Positions 60,691-64,000 of a DNA stretch of 64,000 nucleotides are shown piece by piece; position 1 is the first letter of the stretch, and the number at the start of each line of letters is the position of its first letter. The notes below the pieces were generated by a model. It made no database searches, had not been told where the DNA came from, and worked only from the letters and a program-made list of their open reading frames with translations. Made by a program: the position numbers and the translations under genes. Origin of the DNA: CBDCFV01 sp965261795 (GTDB lineage: Bacteria; Chloroflexota; Dehalococcoidia; Lucifugimonadales; UBA3495); the NCBI GenBank assembly GCA_965261795.1, contig OZ253476.1, positions 1-64,000 of the forward strand. The letters are read 5' to 3'.

Positions 60691-60745
60691 TAGGGCTGAC
60701 GCGCTGCGTCAGCCTTGTTGGGCGTGGGAAAAGCCCAGCCCACAA
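60691..60745. repeat. interspersed palindromic repeat
   Basis: A hairpin GGCTGACGC/GCGTCAGCC (60694-60702 and 60706-60714), then TGGGC/GCCCA (60719-60723 and 60733-60737). Read on the minus strand it encodes VGWAFPTPNKADAARQPYRV, a peptide I remember from many spurious ORF annotations, so a dispersed repeat is likely. Confidence 0.5.
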
Positions 60746-60774
60746 TAAAACAATCAGGAACGGTAAGGAAGCAC

Positions 60775-63700
60775 ATGCCCTTAGAAGGCCTCGTTTCTCT
60801 GCTTAACAGCCATTCGGTGTTCCGCCGGCAGGTGCAAGGGACTGGCGTCGGCGACCATACCCCCAAGGTGTCCGTCCGCCAAGGGGCCGCCCCGGCTTAT
60901 GTCGCGGCTTTGTGGACACTGCGCCAATCCCCGACACTGGTGATAACCCCTCGGGCTGAAGACGCCCGGCGCCTCCATGATCAACTGCTCACCTACTTGG
61001 GCGAAGACGAGCCGGTGTTTCTATTGCCCGAGCCGGAAGTGCTCCCCTTCGAGCGGCTGGCGGTGGACGCCAACACCAGCAACCAGCGCTTGGCCGCCCT
61101 GGCTGCCTTGGCCTCCCCTGATCGCCGCTTGCCTGGACAAATACCGCCGGTAGTAGTGACGTCGATCAGTGCCGCTATGCGCCCAACGCTGGCGCGGCAC
61201 GTTATGTCCGGGGAGGCAAGAGACGGCCCAGGTTGCAATAGGATCGAGATTGGCCAGCGGGTGCGTCTGAACGAACTTCTCGTCCAATGGGTCGAGCTGG
61301 GCTATCGCAACGAGCCGGTGGTGGAAACCCCTGGAGCATTCAGCCAGCGCGGCGGGATCATAGACATCTTCCCTTCCAACGCCGACCTGCCCTTTCGCAT
61401 TGAGCTTTGGGACGACCAGATAGACACCATCAGGCAGTTCGACCCGCTGAGCCAGCGGTCGGTGGCCGCCGCCGACAGGGTGGACATCATTCCCGCCAGG
61501 GAACAGCTTCCGGGAGTCGCCGACCGTGGCCGGGTGGAGCAACTCATCGAGGCGATGGATTTTTCCAGCTGTGACCGTGAAGTGCGGGAGCGCATCGAGG
61601 ACGAGTTAGTGACCCTCTTCTCCGCTCCCAACGTCGAGACTTTGATCTTTTACAACGGCCTGCTGAACAACACGAGCCTGCTGGAGTACTTGGACGGGGA
61701 CTGCACGATAGTGCTGGAACGGCCCAGCCAAGTCGAAGCGGAGGCGTTGGAACTCGAAGAAAGGTTCATGAATATGCGGGCCTCCAGGGAGGAGCGGGGC
61801 GAGTTGCCCCGCGGGTTCCCTGCGCCCTTCTTTCCTTGGCCGGAGTTTTCCGCTTCCTTGGAGCAACGCCCCAGGCTGTTGCTTCATAGCTGGCTCAGCG
61901 ACATAGAGGACGAACTGTTCCAGCCGGCCACTCCTTACTACGGCCGTCTGGAACAGCTAGCCGGCGACCTACGCCGCCACGGCGCCAAAGGCGGGGCCAC
62001 GGTGGCCGTTACCCGGCACGCACGCCGCCTGCGTGAAATTCTCGAACAGGACGACATCGGCGCGACCATAACCGATGACGTACACCTGCCCCTGTACGCC
62101 GGCGAGGTCTACTTGGTCAACGGCTCTCTAACTGAGGGATGGGTCCTGGAAGCCTTGTCGAGCGGCGAACAGTCCGGCAGCGTCTCGTCATTGCAAGTCC
62201 TGACCGATTCCGAACTGTTCGGCACGTCCAAAGAACGGCGCTACCGCCGTCCCCGCAGGGTTGAAACCGGGACCGAGATCACGGCCTTGTCCGACCTCGT
62301 CATCGGCAGCCACGTCGTGCACATCGACCATGGCGTGGCGAGGTTCGCGGGCACCACCAGCATGACCGAGGACGACGAAAACAAAGAGTACTTGGTGTTG
62401 GAGTACGCCGAAAACGACAAGCTGTACGTGCCCACCGACCACCTCGACCGGGTAACGGCCTACGTTGGCGCTCAGGACCAGCCGCCGAGCCTCACCCGCC
62501 TTGGGTCCGCCGACTGGGCCAGGGTCAAAGAGAAAGTGAAGGGCGCGGCGCGCGAGATGGCCCAGGAACTGTTGAACCTCCACGCCGCGCGGGAAGTCGC
62601 GCAGGGCCACGAGTTTGTCCAGGACACTGTCTGGCAACAGGAGTTGGAAGACTCCTTTCCCTATGAAGAGACCCCGGACCAAGCTACCGCCATCAGCGAC
62701 GTAAAAGCCGACATGGAAAAGCCCAAGCCGATGGACCGGCTTATCTGCGGTGACGTTGGCTACGGCAAGACCGAGGTGGCGTTGCGGGCCGCCTTCAAAA
62801 CGGTCAACGACGGGATGCAGGTGGGGCTGCTGGTGCCTACGACAGTGTTGGCCCAGCAGCACTACGCCACTTTCAGCGAACGTCTCAGCCCCTTCCCCGT
62901 CAGCGTCGACGTTTTGAGCCGCTTCCGCACCAACAAAGAGCAACAAGAGGTGATCCAGTCCCTGAAGGACGGGTCCCTCGACATAGTCATCGGCACCCAC
63001 CGCCTCCTGCAGAAGGATGTGGAGTTCAAGAACCTGGGGCTGGCGGTGGTGGACGAGGAGCAAAGGTTCGGCGTCGCCCACAAGGAGCAAATAAAAAGGC
63101 TCCGGCGGGAAGTGGACGTTCTCACCCTGAGCGCCACCCCCATCCCCCGCACCCTGAATCTGGCCCTCTCCGGCATCCGCGACCTTAGCACTATGGACAC
63201 GCCCCCGGAGTCCCGCCTGCCCATAAAGACCTTTGTTTCCGAATACAGCGACGACGTGGTCAAAGAGGCAATCCTGCGGGAAATGGAGCGCGGGGGTCAG
63301 GTCTTCTTCCTTCACAACCGGGTAAGGACCATCGACCGGACTGCGGCCGACTTGGCGGAATTGGTGCCCCAAGCCCGCATACTTATCGGCCACGGCCAGA
63401 TGCCCGAGTCCGACTTGGAAGACGTCATGGTGGCCTTCTCCAACGGCGAGGCCGACATCCTGGTCTGCACCACCATCATCGAATCTGGACTGGACCTGCC
63501 CAACGTCAACACGTTGATACTGGACCGGGCCGACAGGTTCGGACTGTCCCAGCTTTACCAGCTACGGGGCCGCATCGGCCGCGGTGAGCATCGCGGCTAC
63601 GCCTACATGCTGGTGCCCCGTGGCCGCCGTATCACCGAGGCGGCGCAGCGGCGTTTGCAAGCCATCCTGGAGACTTCCGAATTGGGATCGGGCTTCAGAA

Positions 63701-64000
63701 TCGCCATGCGCGACCTTGAGATTCGCGGGGCCGGCAACCTGTTGGGCACTGCGCAGAGCGGCCACATCCGCGAAGTCGGGCTGGACCTGTACAGCCAGTT
63801 GCTACAGGAAGCCATATCGGAACTGCGTCATGACGGCGTGGGTGCCCCCAATTTGGGGCAGGTCATCATCGAGTTGCCCCGGCTCGAGCTTCCGCTACAG
63901 GCGCGAATACCGGAGACCTACATTGAGCATATGCCGTCCCGCCTAGCGGTCTACCAGCGGATCGCCAAGCTGACGGACCGCAAGCAAGTCCCGGTCATTA
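60775..64000 (+). CDS. mfd: transcription-repair coupling factor Mfd (truncated by window end)
   Basis: The first 1075 codons of Mfd; the C-terminus is beyond the window. Mfd removes stalled RNA polymerase and recruits UvrA. The UvrB-homology region covers about 15-340 (LPEPEVLPFERLAVD, TPGAFSQRGGIIDIFPS). The CarD-like RNA-polymerase-interaction domain is near 500-570 (GSHVVHIDHGVARFAG). The helicase motor has Walker A GDVGYGKTEVALRAAF (about 659), the DEEQ box VVDEEQRFGV and SATPIPRTL. The TRG segment LRGRIGRGEHRGYAYML follows. AAGGAAG precedes the ATG at 60775. It is divergent from proBA. Confidence 0.95.
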   Translation, partial: MPLEGLVSLLNSHSVFRRQVQGTGVGDHTPKVSVRQGAAPAYVAALWTLRQSPTLVITPRAEDARRLHDQLLTYLGEDEPVFLLPEPEVLPFERLAVDANTSNQRLAALAALASPDRRLPGQIPPVVVTSISAAMRPTLARHVMSGEARDGPGCNRIEIGQRVRLNELLVQWVELGYRNEPVVETPGAFSQRGGIIDIFPSNADLPFRIELWDDQIDTIRQFDPLSQRSVAAADRVDIIPAREQLPGVADRGRVEQLIEAMDFSSCDREVRERIEDELVTLFSAPNVETLIFYNGLLNNTSLLEYLDGDCTIVLERPSQVEAEALELEERFMNMRASREERGELPRGFPAPFFPWPEFSASLEQRPRLLLHSWLSDIEDELFQPATPYYGRLEQLAGDLRRHGAKGGATVAVTRHARRLREILEQDDIGATITDDVHLPLYAGEVYLVNGSLTEGWVLEALSSGEQSGSVSSLQVLTDSELFGTSKERRYRRPRRVETGTEITALSDLVIGSHVVHIDHGVARFAGTTSMTEDDENKEYLVLEYAENDKLYVPTDHLDRVTAYVGAQDQPPSLTRLGSADWARVKEKVKGAAREMAQELLNLHAAREVAQGHEFVQDTVWQQELEDSFPYEETPDQATAISDVKADMEKPKPMDRLICGDVGYGKTEVALRAAFKTVNDGMQVGLLVPTTVLAQQHYATFSERLSPFPVSVDVLSRFRTNKEQQEVIQSLKDGSLDIVIGTHRLLQKDVEFKNLGLAVVDEEQRFGVAHKEQIKRLRREVDVLTLSATPIPRTLNLALSGIRDLSTMDTPPESRLPIKTFVSEYSDDVVKEAILREMERGGQVFFLHNRVRTIDRTAADLAELVPQARILIGHGQMPESDLEDVMVAFSNGEADILVCTTIIESGLDLPNVNTLILDRADRFGLSQLYQLRGRIGRGEHRGYAYMLVPRGRRITEAAQRRLQAILETSELGSGFRIAMRDLEIRGAGNLLGTAQSGHIREVGLDLYSQLLQEAISELRHDGVGAPNLGQVIIELPRLELPLQARIPETYIEHMPSRLAVYQRIAKLTDRKQVPVI

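Noticed and set aside
62188..63393. 401-codon minus-strand frame
   Set aside because: Antisense to the motor domain of mfd, which has all helicase motifs.

Overview
The window reads as a chromosomal segment of a bacterium from the phylum Chloroflexota, probably a Dehalococcoidia/SAR202-like lineage. This is inferred from gene content and gene order, not from a marker comparison. The hints are a complete F1Fo ATP synthase operon followed by a convergent rex, a eukaryote-like (type 2) isoleucyl-tRNA synthetase, a BtpA-family protein, F420/flavin-type oxidoreductases, PaREP1-like and GYD-domain proteins, and many GTG/TTG starts. No rRNA, tRNA or complete insertion sequence was seen. Coding density is high, and base composition is G+C rich except in a few small accessory cassettes.

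Layout. 0.2-2.9 kb: rsmD, coaD, a coiled-coil protein whose best start is an ATC codon, and a bifunctional-nuclease-family gene. 3.0-10.1 kb: atpI-B-E-F-H-A-G-D-C from one strong promoter, facing rex (10.2-10.9 kb). 11.1-15.8 kb: DUF503 and a small conserved protein, a structured RNA-like element, then leftward a SelW-like gene with an in-frame TGA (CxxU), a serine hydrolase, a zinc ribbon and an EtfD/FadF-like iron-sulfur membrane protein. 15.9-22.5 kb: vapBC, a maleylpyruvate-isomerase-like protein, an LLM oxidoreductase, a fumarylacetoacetase-family enzyme, an M16 peptidase with small companions and an MBL hydrolase. 22.5-24.6 kb: a DUF262 + HEPN-like pair with a possible defence-gene scar. 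24.7-31.8 kb: uvrA, btpA, a frameshifted queuosine-precursor transporter, a PaREP1-like gene, a class III aminotransferase and a phosphatase/arsenate-reductase-like protein. 32.1-35.4 kb: a TPP riboswitch with attenuator, thiC, a GYD protein and thiD. 35.4-37 kb: Uma2 and DUF3800 genes. 37.1-41.2 kb: ileS (with a CRISPR-like insertion) and mutM. 41.5-46.7 kb: PPOX, GNAT, an SbcC-like ATPase, a possible PD-(D/E)xK-fold protein and a TIR-like protein. 46.9-51.2 kb: ffh, then a leftward overlapping block of mug, thpR and alkA behind an amidohydrolase. 51.3-55.4 kb: a secreted subtilase with a lipoprotein encoded just upstream, and a divergent HTH regulator. 55.7-64 kb: a split transketolase, DUF5678, proBA and the start of mfd, which runs off the window.

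How it fits together. Most of the window is housekeeping: energy conservation and its redox sensor, thiamine and proline synthesis, and several DNA-repair systems (UvrA, Mfd, MutM, AlkA, Mug, SbcC). Small, visibly more A+T-rich cassettes of toxin or defence type sit singly between these blocks (VapBC, DUF262/HEPN, DUF3800, PD-(D/E)xK-like/TIR-like). The observations most worth following are the hidden selenoprotein, the CRISPR-like repeat-spacer-repeat inside ileS, the subtilase operon with a possible propeptide-like lipoprotein, and the DUF262/HEPN module.
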